Notes: generated by a model from the sequence alone, not told the origin. A stretch of 43,854 bases of DNA from JAHIVN01 sp018816645 (GCA_043816305.1 JBDRHZ010000030.1:1-43854), one strand, 5' to 3'; shown: positions 8,973 to 16,199, counted from the first letter of the stretch. A program made the numbers and translations.

Positions 8973-9563
8973 TTATTCATTAACCTTTATATGGTATTCA
9001 ACAACTCTTTTATTATTATCATATAGGAAAATCGCATCAATCTTTTTTCCTTTCAGCACTTCAGGAATTATATAGAGATTATCTTCCCACATCTGTGAAG
9101 CTGGAAGCTTATCTGTCGAATACCAGTTAGGTTTTATGGGCTCGGTTTCCGTCGGTTCTCCTTCCCATCTAGTCGAGGCGTAGATGTATACTTCTTGATT
9201 CCAAGCCGGTTTGTTTGGGAAAAGAAATATTACTTTCCCGATTCTTGTAAGTTCTTGAAGCTTGACCTTGATTTCTTCCTCCACTTCCCGAGCTACGGCT
9301 TCTTCTGCGGACTCGCCATTCTCAATTTTGCCTCCGATACCAGTTATCAAATACTTTCCTAGGTCTAAAGCAACTTTTTTTCTTAGTCCCAATAAAACTT
9401 GTCCAGGTTTTAGTAGGTAGCAGACTACGGCTTGAGTAAGCTGTGGTTTGGACTTCAAGTATTCTTCTATTTTTGACATTTCAAAATTCTTAAAAATTAG
9501 ATAATCGACTTTATCATTTATACAAATAGTTGTATATGCACATGTTGCACATTCTTTGTACAT
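8973..9563 (-). CDS. Nudix hydrolase, MTH1-like (8-oxo-dGTP diphosphatase type)
   Basis: The Nudix box GGKIENGESAEEAVAREVEE is intact (G78, E84, R92-E93, E96-E97 in GX5EX7REVXEE), giving Mg-dependent pyrophosphohydrolase chemistry. Downstream W-x-G-E-P-x-E-T-E-x-I-x-P-x-W and Q-M-W-E-D-N resemble the MTH1 signature that recognises oxidised purine nucleotides, so sanitising 8-oxo-dGTP is the best guess. The ATG at 9563 adds a Cys-rich 28-residue lead (ECATCAYTTIC); an internal ATG at 9479 (MSKIEEYLKSKP) would leave room for divergent promoters, because gene 9580 starts only 16 bases away. Which start is used is open. Confidence 0.85.
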   Translation of the reverse strand: MYKECATCAYTTICINDKVDYLIFKNFEMSKIEEYLKSKPQLTQAVVCYLLKPGQVLLGLRKKVALDLGKYLITGIGGKIENGESAEEAVAREVEEEIKVKLQELTRIGKVIFLFPNKPAWNQEVYIYASTRWEGEPTETEPIKPNWYSTDKLPASQMWEDNLYIIPEVLKGKKIDAIFLYDNNKRVVEYHIKVNE

Positions 9564-9579
9564 ATTATAAACTCTGTTT

Positions 9580-10191
9580 ATGAAGATTTATTTTACCTGC
9601 TCTACAGCTGAGTTTGAGAGATACAAAAAAGCTTATCATATGATTCGGAGCTTAATTATCAGCGAAGGTCATGTCTTGACCAGAGACTGGATTCCTCATA
9701 CAGAAGAGATGCTTCAGAAAGGAAAGACAAATATTGAGCGGGATATAAAAGAAATTTACAAGTCCTGCATAAAAGCTATAGATGAAGCTGAGGCTGTGAT
9801 CATTGAGGATACTGTGTCAAACTTCAGCACTGGACATCAAATTACAATAGCATTGCAAGGAAGAAAACCAACACTAGTTCTTTGGCGCGGTAAGAAACAC
9901 CGCCAGTTTGAGCAGATGTTTGTTCATGGTATTGAGTCAGATTTATTGGAAATAGCAGAATATTCGGCCAGTAATCTTGACGAGATAATCAAGAGTTTCA
10001 TAGCCAAGTATCAAGATAACAAAGAGAAGAGTAGGTTCCATCTTGTTTTAAGCGGTATGGAGAGGAAGTATCTTGACTGGTGTCAGTTCAATAAGAAGAA
10101 GAGCAGAACAAGAATTATAAGAGACGCCTTGCGGGAGAAAGTGGACAAAGATGAGGATTATAATATTTATCTAAGAGGTAAGAAAGAATAA
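9580..10191 (+). CDS. nucleoside 2-deoxyribosyltransferase-like domain fused to a ribbon-helix-helix-like domain
   Basis: The first ~125 residues follow the deoxyribosyltransferase/TIR-like alternating fold: KIYFTCST at strand 1, a helix, GHVLTRDWIPH, a long helix, AIDEAEAVIIEDT, then GHQITIALQGRKPTLVLW. In true enzymes the last helix carries a catalytic Glu (G-x-x-x-E); here the matching site reads TGHQI, so catalysis may be lost. Residues about 150-195 (RFHLVLSGMERKYLDW, SRTRIIRDALREKV) resemble a ribbon-helix-helix DNA-binding domain. A nucleotide-sensing regulator or antitoxin-like protein is possible, but this is inference. It is divergent from the Nudix gene, which also handles nucleotides. 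Confidence 0.6.
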   Translation: MKIYFTCSTAEFERYKKAYHMIRSLIISEGHVLTRDWIPHTEEMLQKGKTNIERDIKEIYKSCIKAIDEAEAVIIEDTVSNFSTGHQITIALQGRKPTLVLWRGKKHRQFEQMFVHGIESDLLEIAEYSASNLDEIIKSFIAKYQDNKEKSRFHLVLSGMERKYLDWCQFNKKKSRTRIIRDALREKVDKDEDYNIYLRGKKE

Positions 10192-10207
10192 TGATTAATT
10201 GTGCAAA

Positions 10208-12190
10208 TCATGTAGTTATTGGTCTAGTTTGTAGCACCCAGATTTTCCCTTCTTCAATTGCCCATTCTATATCTTGAGGAGTTTTACTAATCTTCTCGAT
10301 AGCAATACCTAGTTTTGTAAGTTTTCTTATCTCTGAATCAGTAAGTATATTTAGCCGGTTTCTCCTATTGATTTGTAGTCCTGCTCTTTTTACTAGTACT
10401 CTGTCTGGTTCGACAGTCCCATCTACAACTTTATCTCCAAGCCCGGTAGTTGCTTCTATTACTATTTCGTTTTTGTTATTTGTATTCATATTCTTTGTAA
10501 ACATAACACCGGCTTTCTGAGCATCTACCATTTTCATCACTAGGACGCTCATTTGTATTGAGTATATTGGGATGTTATTTGCATATGAATAGATAACAGC
10601 ATTTTTAGTAAATACGGATGCCCATACTTCTTTAATCTTTGTTAATAATGATTTTTTGTCGACTTTTAAAAAAGTTGCGAATTGACCTGCGAAAGAAGTT
10701 TTTTCACTATCCTCACAATTTGCTGAGGATCTGACTGCAACAGACTTCTCTTTCAGGGAATTAAATGCTTCTAAAATCCCTTTCTTAAGATCATTTGGTA
10801 TTCTACTTTTCTTGATCTGATTTTTTATCTCTTTAGCTAATTCACATAATTCCTCCTTTGATCTGCTCAGGGTCATATGTCGAATTCGCTCTAGTAATCC
10901 ATTGCTACTTAGGAATTCTGTAAATGCCTGACTGGTAATTACAAATGATTTTGGAATATTATAATTTCTGCTATAGAGCTCAAATAGCTTCTGAGCCTTA
11001 TTCCCTATAAAGGATTTATAATTGTTTACCCTTTTGCTTAGAATTAAAGTGTGGGGAATCCTTTCTGGATTTTCTTTCTCAGCTACAAGATGGTTTCCTT
11101 TCAGTCTTATCCTGACTAGCTCGCCTGAGTTGAAAGTTTGATTTCTTACGTAAACTAGTATATGTCCTTTTTCTCTGAAAATGGTGGCTGCGTGTGCTGT
11201 TGTAACTGTCCCCGGGAACAAGACTATACTGTTCGGACTTAGGTTATAAGCAAGAGTAGTGAGAATGTCCCATTCTCTTTTTTCTATAACTTTATGATCG
11301 ATAAAGATGATTTTTCCATTTGTTGTTGTTTTTTCTATATCACTAATTTTTTTTACTGCCAAAATTTTGCCTGAGCTGTCTAAATCTTTATTCTTAGATT
11401 TTTCTATCGTGAAAGGTGTACATTCTATGAAATAGTGCTTGTCTTCTATAATGTCAAATTCAACTCGACTTGGCCCATATAAATTTATGATTTTTTCGAA
11501 GTCTTTTGCGATTATCAGAATCTTTAAATCACTTATTACTTGAGAGTTACGATATTCTTCAGGAATTTCTATTGTTTTAACTTTGAAGTTATCTGTGAAC
11601 TGAAGACATTTTGTTTTTCGCAAGATATACTTGCCAACAATGTTATCTCTCTTTATGTTCACAGCGTAGTTGTCATGCGGAAATGCTTGAACGCCTTCAT
11701 CCATTCCGTAAATTGCCTCAATTACTACCTCTTCGGGATTATCTTTTGAAGGGGTGATACATCCTCCGACAAGTGGGAAAACTGGATTTATCAATGGATG
11801 AAAAAAAGCAGTTATTTCTGCTCCTTTTCTATCAAATTTATTATCGATTGCAAAATCAAATATGGATTTAATCTCTGAGACCAGCTGTGAGTACTTGGTA
11901 ATTTTAGAAGAATGTGGGCCGGGCGGGTTTTTGATTCCTGGTACGATGTAGGCTCTTCGAGCAATGATTCCCTTGTCTTTGTGGATATTAGTTATCTCCT
12001 CAAATCCTTCTTTTAGTTTAGAGAGAGTCTTTTTATCAAATGATCGATTCTTTTTGTATTTTTTGAAAGCATTATGAGTGACGATTTTAACTGGTGAGGG
12101 GTAGCTGACGCCAACCTTGTTTAGATTCAAGAAACCGTTTATTCTATAATTCAGACTATTTTTGTAATCCTTTAAATCTATAACATTCAT
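10208..12190 (-). CDS. rearranged PEP-synthase/PPDK-like protein (ATP-grasp, phosphohistidine and second ATP-grasp domains)
   Basis: In pyruvate-phosphate dikinase and PEP synthase, an N-terminal ATP-grasp domain phosphorylates a His on a swivelling domain. Here the order is reversed: residues 390-660 form a PPDK-N-like ATP-grasp domain (SVAVRSSANCEDSEKTSFAG near 483, EATTGLGDKVVDG, WVLQTRPIT at the end), preceded by a swivel domain with PGTVTTAHAATIFREKG (His333). The first 270 residues contain a second, diverged ATP-grasp-like half (EAIYGMDEGVQ, VEFDIIEDKHYFIECTP). No PEP/pyruvate TIM barrel is present, so ordinary PEP synthase activity is unlikely; phosphotransfer to another acceptor, as in rifampin phosphotransferases, is possible. 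The start is the ATG at 12190. It converges on 9580. Confidence 0.7.
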   Translation of the reverse strand: MNVIDLKDYKNSLNYRINGFLNLNKVGVSYPSPVKIVTHNAFKKYKKNRSFDKKTLSKLKEGFEEITNIHKDKGIIARRAYIVPGIKNPPGPHSSKITKYSQLVSEIKSIFDFAIDNKFDRKGAEITAFFHPLINPVFPLVGGCITPSKDNPEEVVIEAIYGMDEGVQAFPHDNYAVNIKRDNIVGKYILRKTKCLQFTDNFKVKTIEIPEEYRNSQVISDLKILIIAKDFEKIINLYGPSRVEFDIIEDKHYFIECTPFTIEKSKNKDLDSSGKILAVKKISDIEKTTTNGKIIFIDHKVIEKREWDILTTLAYNLSPNSIVLFPGTVTTAHAATIFREKGHILVYVRNQTFNSGELVRIRLKGNHLVAEKENPERIPHTLILSKRVNNYKSFIGNKAQKLFELYSRNYNIPKSFVITSQAFTEFLSSNGLLERIRHMTLSRSKEELCELAKEIKNQIKKSRIPNDLKKGILEAFNSLKEKSVAVRSSANCEDSEKTSFAGQFATFLKVDKKSLLTKIKEVWASVFTKNAVIYSYANNIPIYSIQMSVLVMKMVDAQKAGVMFTKNMNTNNKNEIVIEATTGLGDKVVDGTVEPDRVLVKRAGLQINRRNRLNILTDSEIRKLTKLGIAIEKISKTPQDIEWAIEEGKIWVLQTRPITT

Positions 12191-12257
12191 AAAAAGTGCT
12201 TTACGAATCAGTTTATTTATGGAGGCTATAGCTTCTATTTCAGGCTTTGGATAAAAG

Positions 12258-12330
12258 TGAGGACGGTGGGATTCGAACCCACGACCGATCGGTTAAGAGC
12301 CGACTGCTCTACCAGCTGAGCTACGTCCCC
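12258..12330 (-). tRNA. tRNA-Lys (CTT anticodon)
   Basis: A 73-nt cloverleaf on the minus strand: acceptor GGGGACG pairs with CGTCCTC (one G-T), discriminator A, D arm GCTCAGCTGGTAGAGC, anticodon loop CTCTTAA (CTT) and T arm GTGGGTTCGAATCCCAC. No CCA is encoded. The 3' end of the GIY-YIG frame reads into its first 38 bases, and a damaged second copy lies upstream at 12598-12699. Confidence 0.95.
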
Positions 12331-12577
12331 AAATTAGTGACTCAATCTTTCTTCTACTTTTATATCTTTTAAGATCACGCTCAAAAGAAAGAGCTTCATT
12401 TTTTGTATAGAATCTCTTGGTCCAAACTATATCCCAATCAGAAGCACGTTTAGTAAAAGATCTTTTTCCTCCACCTCGACTACGATTGTGATACTTTAAT
12501 CTTTTAATAGGATCAGAGCTTACTCCGATATAGAACTTATTTATTTGCTTGCTGTAGAGAATATAAGCGAAAAACAT
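12293..12577 (-). CDS. small GIY-YIG nuclease-like protein overlapping tRNA-Lys
   Basis: A 94-aa single-domain GIY-YIG protein of the UPF0213/YhbQ kind: AYILYSKQINKFYIG (the GIY...YIG pair, residues 4-18), conserved Arg in KRLKYHN and Glu in ALSFERDLKRYKS. Such domains cleave DNA or RNA in homing nucleases, but small stand-alone members often have unknown roles. The last 13 or so residues (WGRSSAGRAVGS) are just translated tRNA-Lys; the stop codon lies in the anticodon loop of that tRNA. So an insertion or rearrangement joined this gene to the tRNA and replaced its natural end. A truncated relative follows tRNA-Asp at 38958. DNA-binding regions beyond the catalytic module are absent. Confidence 0.8.
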   Translation of the reverse strand: MFFAYILYSKQINKFYIGVSSDPIKRLKYHNRSRGGGKRSFTKRASDWDIVWTKRFYTKNEALSFERDLKRYKSRRKIESLIWGRSSAGRAVGS

Positions 12578-12609
12578 GTGAATGATTATAGCTTATATTC
12601 GAACCCACG

Positions 12610-12624
12610 TCCCGCGAAGCGGGA
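12610..12624. repeat. short GC-rich palindrome (TCCCGC/GCGGGA)
   Basis: Perfect 6-bp arms around GAA, inside the anticodon arm of the broken tRNA-Lys copy. The same core (GTCCCGC...GCGGGAC) occurs at 12662-12678 and 23906-23922. Confidence 0.8.
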
Positions 12625-12645
12625 TAAGAGCCGACTGCTCTACTG

Positions 12646-12688
12646 CTGCCTGTCTGTCGAAGTCCCGCAGCGCGGGACGAAGACAGAA
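12646..12688. repeat. palindromic insert in the D loop of the broken tRNA-Lys copy
   Basis: Core GTCCCGC-AGC-GCGGGAC (12662-12678) flanked by CTGTC and GACAG arms, with a three-base mismatched segment between the two arm parts (GAA against TTC). The same architecture occurs at 41992-42029. Confidence 0.75.
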
Positions 12689-12731
12689 GCTACGTCCCCA
12701 GATAAGTAAATGATCAATTCACAATGACCCC

Positions 12732-12748
12732 GCCTGAAACGGGCAGGC
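12732..12748. repeat. short palindrome (GCCTG/CAGGC)
   Basis: GCCTG and CAGGC arms around AAACGGG in the intergenic stretch 12700-12912. It resembles the CCTGCC-type palindromes at 39115 and 42913. Confidence 0.45.
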
Positions 12749-12856
12749 AATGTACAATGACTTGCTCTCTTCAGGGTATCAATTCTATCAAGAAACTTGT
12801 AAAAAGAGCAACTATTTCCTATAAATCAGAATCATTAAATTCGAAATCCTAAATAA

Positions 12857-12903
12857 GTTCGAAATCCGAATTCTGATATCCGTGATAATTTTGGATTTCG
12901 GAC
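12857..12903. repeat. inverted repeat, GAAATCC type
   Basis: Arms 12857-12870 (GTTCGAAATCCGAA) and 12890-12903 (TTTGGATTTCGGAC) match at 12 of 14 positions around a 19-base loop. It lies between the two broken tRNA copies, with no gene nearby. Confidence 0.6.
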
Positions 12904-13014
12904 TTCTAATTATGCACCCAGCAGGACTCGCCTGTTCGCCGAGTTTTCTGCCTTTGCACGAGACTTCGACAGACAGACAGCGAAGGTGGAAACCTGCAAC
13001 ATCCGGTTCCGAAG

Positions 13015-13153
13015 TTCCGATCCCGAAAGAATTGCGCTCGGAGGGATTCGAACCCTCAACATCCGGTTCCGAAGACCGGCGGTCTATCCATTGGCCTACG
13101 AGCGCAATTCTTTCGGGACTGTTCAATTGAGCTACGGATATACTTGATCGGAA
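13015..13153. repeat. inverted-repeat element with tRNA-Arg at its centre
   Basis: The left arm 13015-13040 (TTCCGATCCCGAAAGAATT plus 7 acceptor bases) is complementary to 13099-13118 (perfect 20 bp with 13021-13040) and then to 13146-13153 (GATCGGAA). A 27-base insert (13119-13145), which itself resembles a tRNA 5' half (CCGTAGCTCAATTGAACAG on the minus strand), separates the two right-arm pieces. Confidence 0.8.
13033..13105 (-). tRNA. tRNA-Arg (TCG anticodon)
   Basis: A 73-nt cloverleaf: acceptor GCGCTCG/CGAGCGC, discriminator A, anticodon arm CCGGT-CTTCGGA-ACCGG (TCG), T arm GAGGGTTCGAATCCCTC. No CCA is encoded. Its acceptor stem is extended by 13 more complementary flanking bases on each side (see 13015-13153). 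Confidence 0.95.
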
Positions 13154-13175
13154 CTATCCATTGGCCTACGGGTGC

Positions 13176-13206
13176 TTGTACTTATGCATAGATATTACTG
13201 TATAAT
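13176..13206 (+). promoter_or_regulatory. possible promoter for the small membrane protein
   Basis: TTGTAC (13176-13181), 19-bp spacer, TATAAT (13201-13206), 56 bases before the ATG at 13263. The spacer is longer than ideal. Confidence 0.4.
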
Positions 13207-13262
13207 GATCGCTGTAATTATATTGAAAAATTACAACAAACTCAATTTTTATTTGAACTTCT

Positions 13263-13529
13263 ATGAACGAGAATGAGCTTACGATACTTGATCATATAAA
13301 CAAGAACTTGAGAAAACTTCAAAAGAGTATGTACAAAAGCAACTCTTTGAAATGGAACTTTTTCAAAGGACTTGTTAGCGGAGTGGGGTACACAATTGGA
13401 GCGACGATAATTTTTGGGATACTGCTAGCCATTCTGTCGAAGACTATAAATACAGTTGACGATGTGCCGGTTTTGAATAAAATTATTCAAACTATACAGA
13501 TCGATGGGGTTATTGAAGAGAGTAATTAG
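13263..13529 (+). CDS. small single-pass membrane protein (DUF5665-like)
   Basis: An 88-aa protein: a charged helical N-terminus (ILDHINKNLRKLQKSMYKSN), then a long glycine-bearing membrane helix (about residues 32-60, FKGLVSGVGYTIGATIIFG and onward), then a short acidic-hydrophobic tail on the other side. This layout is that of the DUF5665 family, whose function is unknown. Its last 4 bases overlap the convergent SGNH hydrolase gene. A single TATAAT-bearing promoter precedes it. Confidence 0.7.
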   Translation: MNENELTILDHINKNLRKLQKSMYKSNSLKWNFFKGLVSGVGYTIGATIIFGILLAILSKTINTVDDVPVLNKIIQTIQIDGVIEESN

Positions 13530-14152
13530 ATCAAATGCTTTTTCCTGATACACCTCAACACCTGAGCATAAATTTCCTTGTGGCCTTCTGAGTTTGGGTG
13601 CAGTCCGTCATGAAGAAGCTTTGTATAATCCAGCTTTTTCCAAGTTGAAAATATGTTAATGAAAGTAACGTTTTTCTCAAGAGAGACACCTTTTAAAGTT
13701 TGGTTATATTCTTCAACTTGGCCATTGTTATAAAATTCTAACTTGTTCCAAGAGACGGGGTTTGTTCTTAATTCATCAACTGGCGTAAGTCCAAGTAGAA
13801 AAACATCTTTTACCATTTTCATCGAGAGATCGATGATTCTTAAAAGATTATTCCTGTACTTTTCTTTGGAAACAAAGGAGGTTTTATTTTCTATAAGTTT
13901 ACAATCATTCAAACCAATAGCAATGATTATAGAATTTCCTTGTTCGCGTTTTGGTGTGAGTCTTCTGCTTCCTTCAATCTCAATTCTTTCCAGTATAGAA
14001 TTAGAATTTATCCCAGAAATACTCAGGTCATAGACTTGATTAAACTGACTTTTTTGGAGCCAGGCCAACTTTAAAAGATTACACCATCCGCCGTTTTGAG
14101 GGTCGTATATTCCTAAAGAGATGCTGTCACCAAATATACAGAGTCTTGCCAT
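13526..14152 (-). CDS. SGNH/GDSL-family hydrolase
   Basis: The 208-aa protein carries the SGNH blocks in order: FGDSISLG (block I, catalytic Ser, residues 7-14), SGINSNS (block II, Gly), IAIGLNDC (block III, Asn) and LLHDGLHPNSEGH (block V, catalytic Asp and His). The family hydrolyses acyl esters such as lysophospholipids or acetylated sugars. No signal peptide is visible, so it probably acts in the cytoplasm; substrate unknown. The ATG at 14152 directly precedes block I. A TATAAT lies about 25 bases upstream. It sits just downstream of thrS in the same direction, with 170 bases of palindrome-like DNA between them. Confidence 0.88.
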   Translation of the reverse strand: MARLCIFGDSISLGIYDPQNGGWCNLLKLAWLQKSQFNQVYDLSISGINSNSILERIEIEGSRRLTPKREQGNSIIIAIGLNDCKLIENKTSFVSKEKYRNNLLRIIDLSMKMVKDVFLLGLTPVDELRTNPVSWNKLEFYNNGQVEEYNQTLKGVSLEKNVTFINIFSTWKKLDYTKLLHDGLHPNSEGHKEIYAQVLRCIRKKHLI

Positions 14153-14250
14153 AGCCTACCACTAATTAATAACCAAATTATAGCATGTATCTTTATAGAG
14201 TTTGTTATAACAGGCCTGTGATAACAGATACTAAAACAGATTAAAACAAG

Positions 14251-14300
14251 GGGTTTGTCTGTCTGCCCTGTCTGCCGCCAGAAAGTCGCCAAACAGAAGA
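14251..14300. repeat. CTGTCTGCC-rich repeat remnant
   Basis: The stretch between thrS and the SGNH gene holds repeated TGTCTG and TGTCTGCC units (TTTGTCTGTCTGCCCTG, then TCTGCCGCCAG), the same vocabulary as palindromes at 12646 and 42913. It forms no clean hairpin, so it is probably a decayed copy. Confidence 0.4.
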
Positions 14301-14322
14301 AGCTCCTTGCCCTAAGAGTTAT

Positions 14323-16107
14323 CTATAAATTGTAGTTTGTTTTCAAAGCTTTGTCTTCGATCTCCTTCTTGATGTCTTCAACAAATTTCTCGAATTGCAT
14401 TTCTGGTACTTGCTTTCCATCACGCATTCTCACAGATATAGACTTATTCTTTGCCTCCTTATCCCCAACGACTACTATATAAGGTATCTTCTGCATTTGT
14501 GCTTCCCTGATCCTGGCGGAAAGCGGATTCGATTTATCATTCAACTCAACTCGGATTTCCTGGGTTTTTAGGTTATTACAGAGATCTCGCGCATATTCAC
14601 TTTGCTTTTCTGAAACAGGCAGTACTACAACCTGTACAGGTGAAAGCCAAAGAGGCAGCGCTCCGCCAAAGTGTTCGAGAAGAACAACAAGCAGTCTTTC
14701 GTACGAACCTAGTATTGCCCTGTGTACCATAACTGGAGGAACTTCTTTTCCTTTTTCATCAATATAGCTTAACTGGAATCTCCCTGGTGAAGCAAAATCC
14801 ACCTGAACAGTCGGAATCTGTACATCTCTTCCCAGGGCATCTTTGAACATAAAATCGAGCTTCGGGCCGTAAACGGCAGCTTCTCCTTCACACACACGAG
14901 CATCAAGTTTCATCTCATCGGATACTTCCTGAAGCAGCTTTTCACATATATCCCACTCCTTAGAATCGCCTATATATTTATCAAGATTTTCATAATCTCT
15001 GACGGATAGAGAAACCCATTTACTTTGCCATAGGCCGAGAGCTTCAAAGAATTCTTTTATTATCCTTACTATGATCTTTACTTCCTCCTTTACTTGATCT
15101 ACTCTGCAAAAAGAATGACCATCTTCAACAGTAATTGCGATCACTCTTTCCAACCCCCGAAGTTCTCCAGGCTTTTCACCTCGGTACTGCTTGTTTGACT
15201 CCATGTATCTGATGGGAAGCTCTTTGTATGATCTTGGCCTTGAAGCGTATATTTGTGCCTGGTGCGGACATTGCACAGGTTTCATCGCCCAGTCTTTGTA
15301 TCTTTCTGAACTTACATGAAGGATTTCTTCAGGATACTTTTCTGCATGACCTGATAATTTATACAGATTTATCTTTGCTATATGTGGAGTTATCACTTTC
15401 TCAAACCCATACTTTCTGCAGACTTTTTCGATGTGTTTCTGAAGCTCTTCAATTATTACACTTCCCTTTGGGGTATAGAGCGGTAACCCTGGTCCGACAA
15501 GATCTGAGAAACAAAAAAGATCAAGCTGTTTGCCAAGCTTCCTATGATCATTTTGCTTTGCCTTTTTCAGGTTTTCCAGATGCATAACCAGCTCTTTTTC
15601 TGACTCGAAAGCTGTTCCGTAAATTCTTACTAGCATCTTGTTTTTCTCATCTCCTTTCCAGTAGGCTCCAGCAACCGAAAGCAATTTCACGGCTCTTATA
15701 TCATCTGAGCTTTTTACGTGTGGTCCTGAACAGAGATTTATAAAGTTGCCGTTCTTGTAAAAGCTGACACTTTCGTGTCCTTGCTTTTTTAGGTCCTCAG
15801 CTAGTTCTCTTGAATAAGGCTGATTTCGTTCCTTGAGAAAAGAGATCGCTTCGTCAATTGATTTGTCGGATCTTACAAATTCCTGTTTTTCTTTGATTAT
15901 TCTAATCATTTCATTCTTTATGGCAGGAAGATCATTTTTCGAAATCTTGACCGCCTTAGGGAACTCAAAGTCATAATAGAACCCGTTATCGATAGCGGGA
16001 CCTATGGCCAGCTTGACACCCTTATACAGATTCATCACCGCCTGTGCAAGGATATGGGCGCTTGAATGCCTTATTTTTGATAATTTATCAGATTTATCTT
16101 TTTTCAT
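14323..16107 (-). CDS. thrS: threonyl-tRNA synthetase lacking the TGS domain
   Basis: Class II synthetase that charges tRNA-Thr and edits mischarged Ser. The 594-aa protein begins directly at the editing domain (H14 and H18 in HSSAH; C126 and H130 in CSGPH), so the ~60-residue N-terminal TGS domain of E. coli ThrRS is absent. The catalytic core has zinc ligands C (VQCPHQAQ), H (VEDGH) and H (MVHRAI), motif 2 around RYMESNKQYRGE and motif 3 GSYERLL; a C-terminal anticodon-binding domain follows (PVQVVVLPVS onward). Expression is very likely controlled by the attenuator at 16200-16318. It is the only synthetase gene here. Confidence 0.96.
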   Translation of the reverse strand: MKKDKSDKLSKIRHSSAHILAQAVMNLYKGVKLAIGPAIDNGFYYDFEFPKAVKISKNDLPAIKNEMIRIIKEKQEFVRSDKSIDEAISFLKERNQPYSRELAEDLKKQGHESVSFYKNGNFINLCSGPHVKSSDDIRAVKLLSVAGAYWKGDEKNKMLVRIYGTAFESEKELVMHLENLKKAKQNDHRKLGKQLDLFCFSDLVGPGLPLYTPKGSVIIEELQKHIEKVCRKYGFEKVITPHIAKINLYKLSGHAEKYPEEILHVSSERYKDWAMKPVQCPHQAQIYASRPRSYKELPIRYMESNKQYRGEKPGELRGLERVIAITVEDGHSFCRVDQVKEEVKIIVRIIKEFFEALGLWQSKWVSLSVRDYENLDKYIGDSKEWDICEKLLQEVSDEMKLDARVCEGEAAVYGPKLDFMFKDALGRDVQIPTVQVDFASPGRFQLSYIDEKGKEVPPVMVHRAILGSYERLLVVLLEHFGGALPLWLSPVQVVVLPVSEKQSEYARDLCNNLKTQEIRVELNDKSNPLSARIREAQMQKIPYIVVVGDKEAKNKSISVRMRDGKQVPEMQFEKFVEDIKKEIEDKALKTNYNL

Positions 16108-16199
16108 CTTTTTATACTAAGAATTAAATACATATTACTCAAAAAATAGAAGTTAGTACAGAAATCCTATTTACTGGCTTAAATGAAGTTATTTCTCGG

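Larger units (their letters stand above)
12598..12699 (-). pseudogene. broken tRNA-Lys copy interrupted by two palindromes
   Basis: Minus strand, same direction as the intact tRNA-Lys: GGGGACGTAGCT is conserved, then the D loop is replaced by a long palindromic insert (about 12646-12688), then TAGAGCAGTCGGCTCTTA is conserved, then a second palindrome TCCCGC-TTC-GCGGGA (12624-12610) replaces the 3' side of the anticodon stem, then CGTGGGTTCGAA matches again and homology stops in the T loop. The acceptor 3' strand is missing, so no functional tRNA is expected. Confidence 0.85.
12913..13175 (-). pseudogene. second tRNA-Arg copy, split by an element carrying the intact tRNA-Arg and by a T-loop insert
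   Basis: Minus strand: the 5' part GCACCCGTAGGCCAATGGATAG (13175 down) and the 3' part TGGGTGC plus A (12920-12913) form a 7-bp acceptor stem (one G-T). Between them lie, in order, an inserted element containing the intact tRNA-Arg (13153-13015), then CTTCGGAACCGGATGTT, identical to the intact gene's anticodon arm, then GCAGGTT, an insert of about 60 bases, and GAGTCCTGC, which closes the T stem. So the anticodon arm and T loop are both interrupted. Confidence 0.75.

Noticed and set aside
12600..13180. A CRISPR array, suggested by repeated CCGGTTCCGAAG and TCCCGC words
   Set aside because: The repeats are tRNA parts and palindromes without regular spacers, and no cas gene is present.
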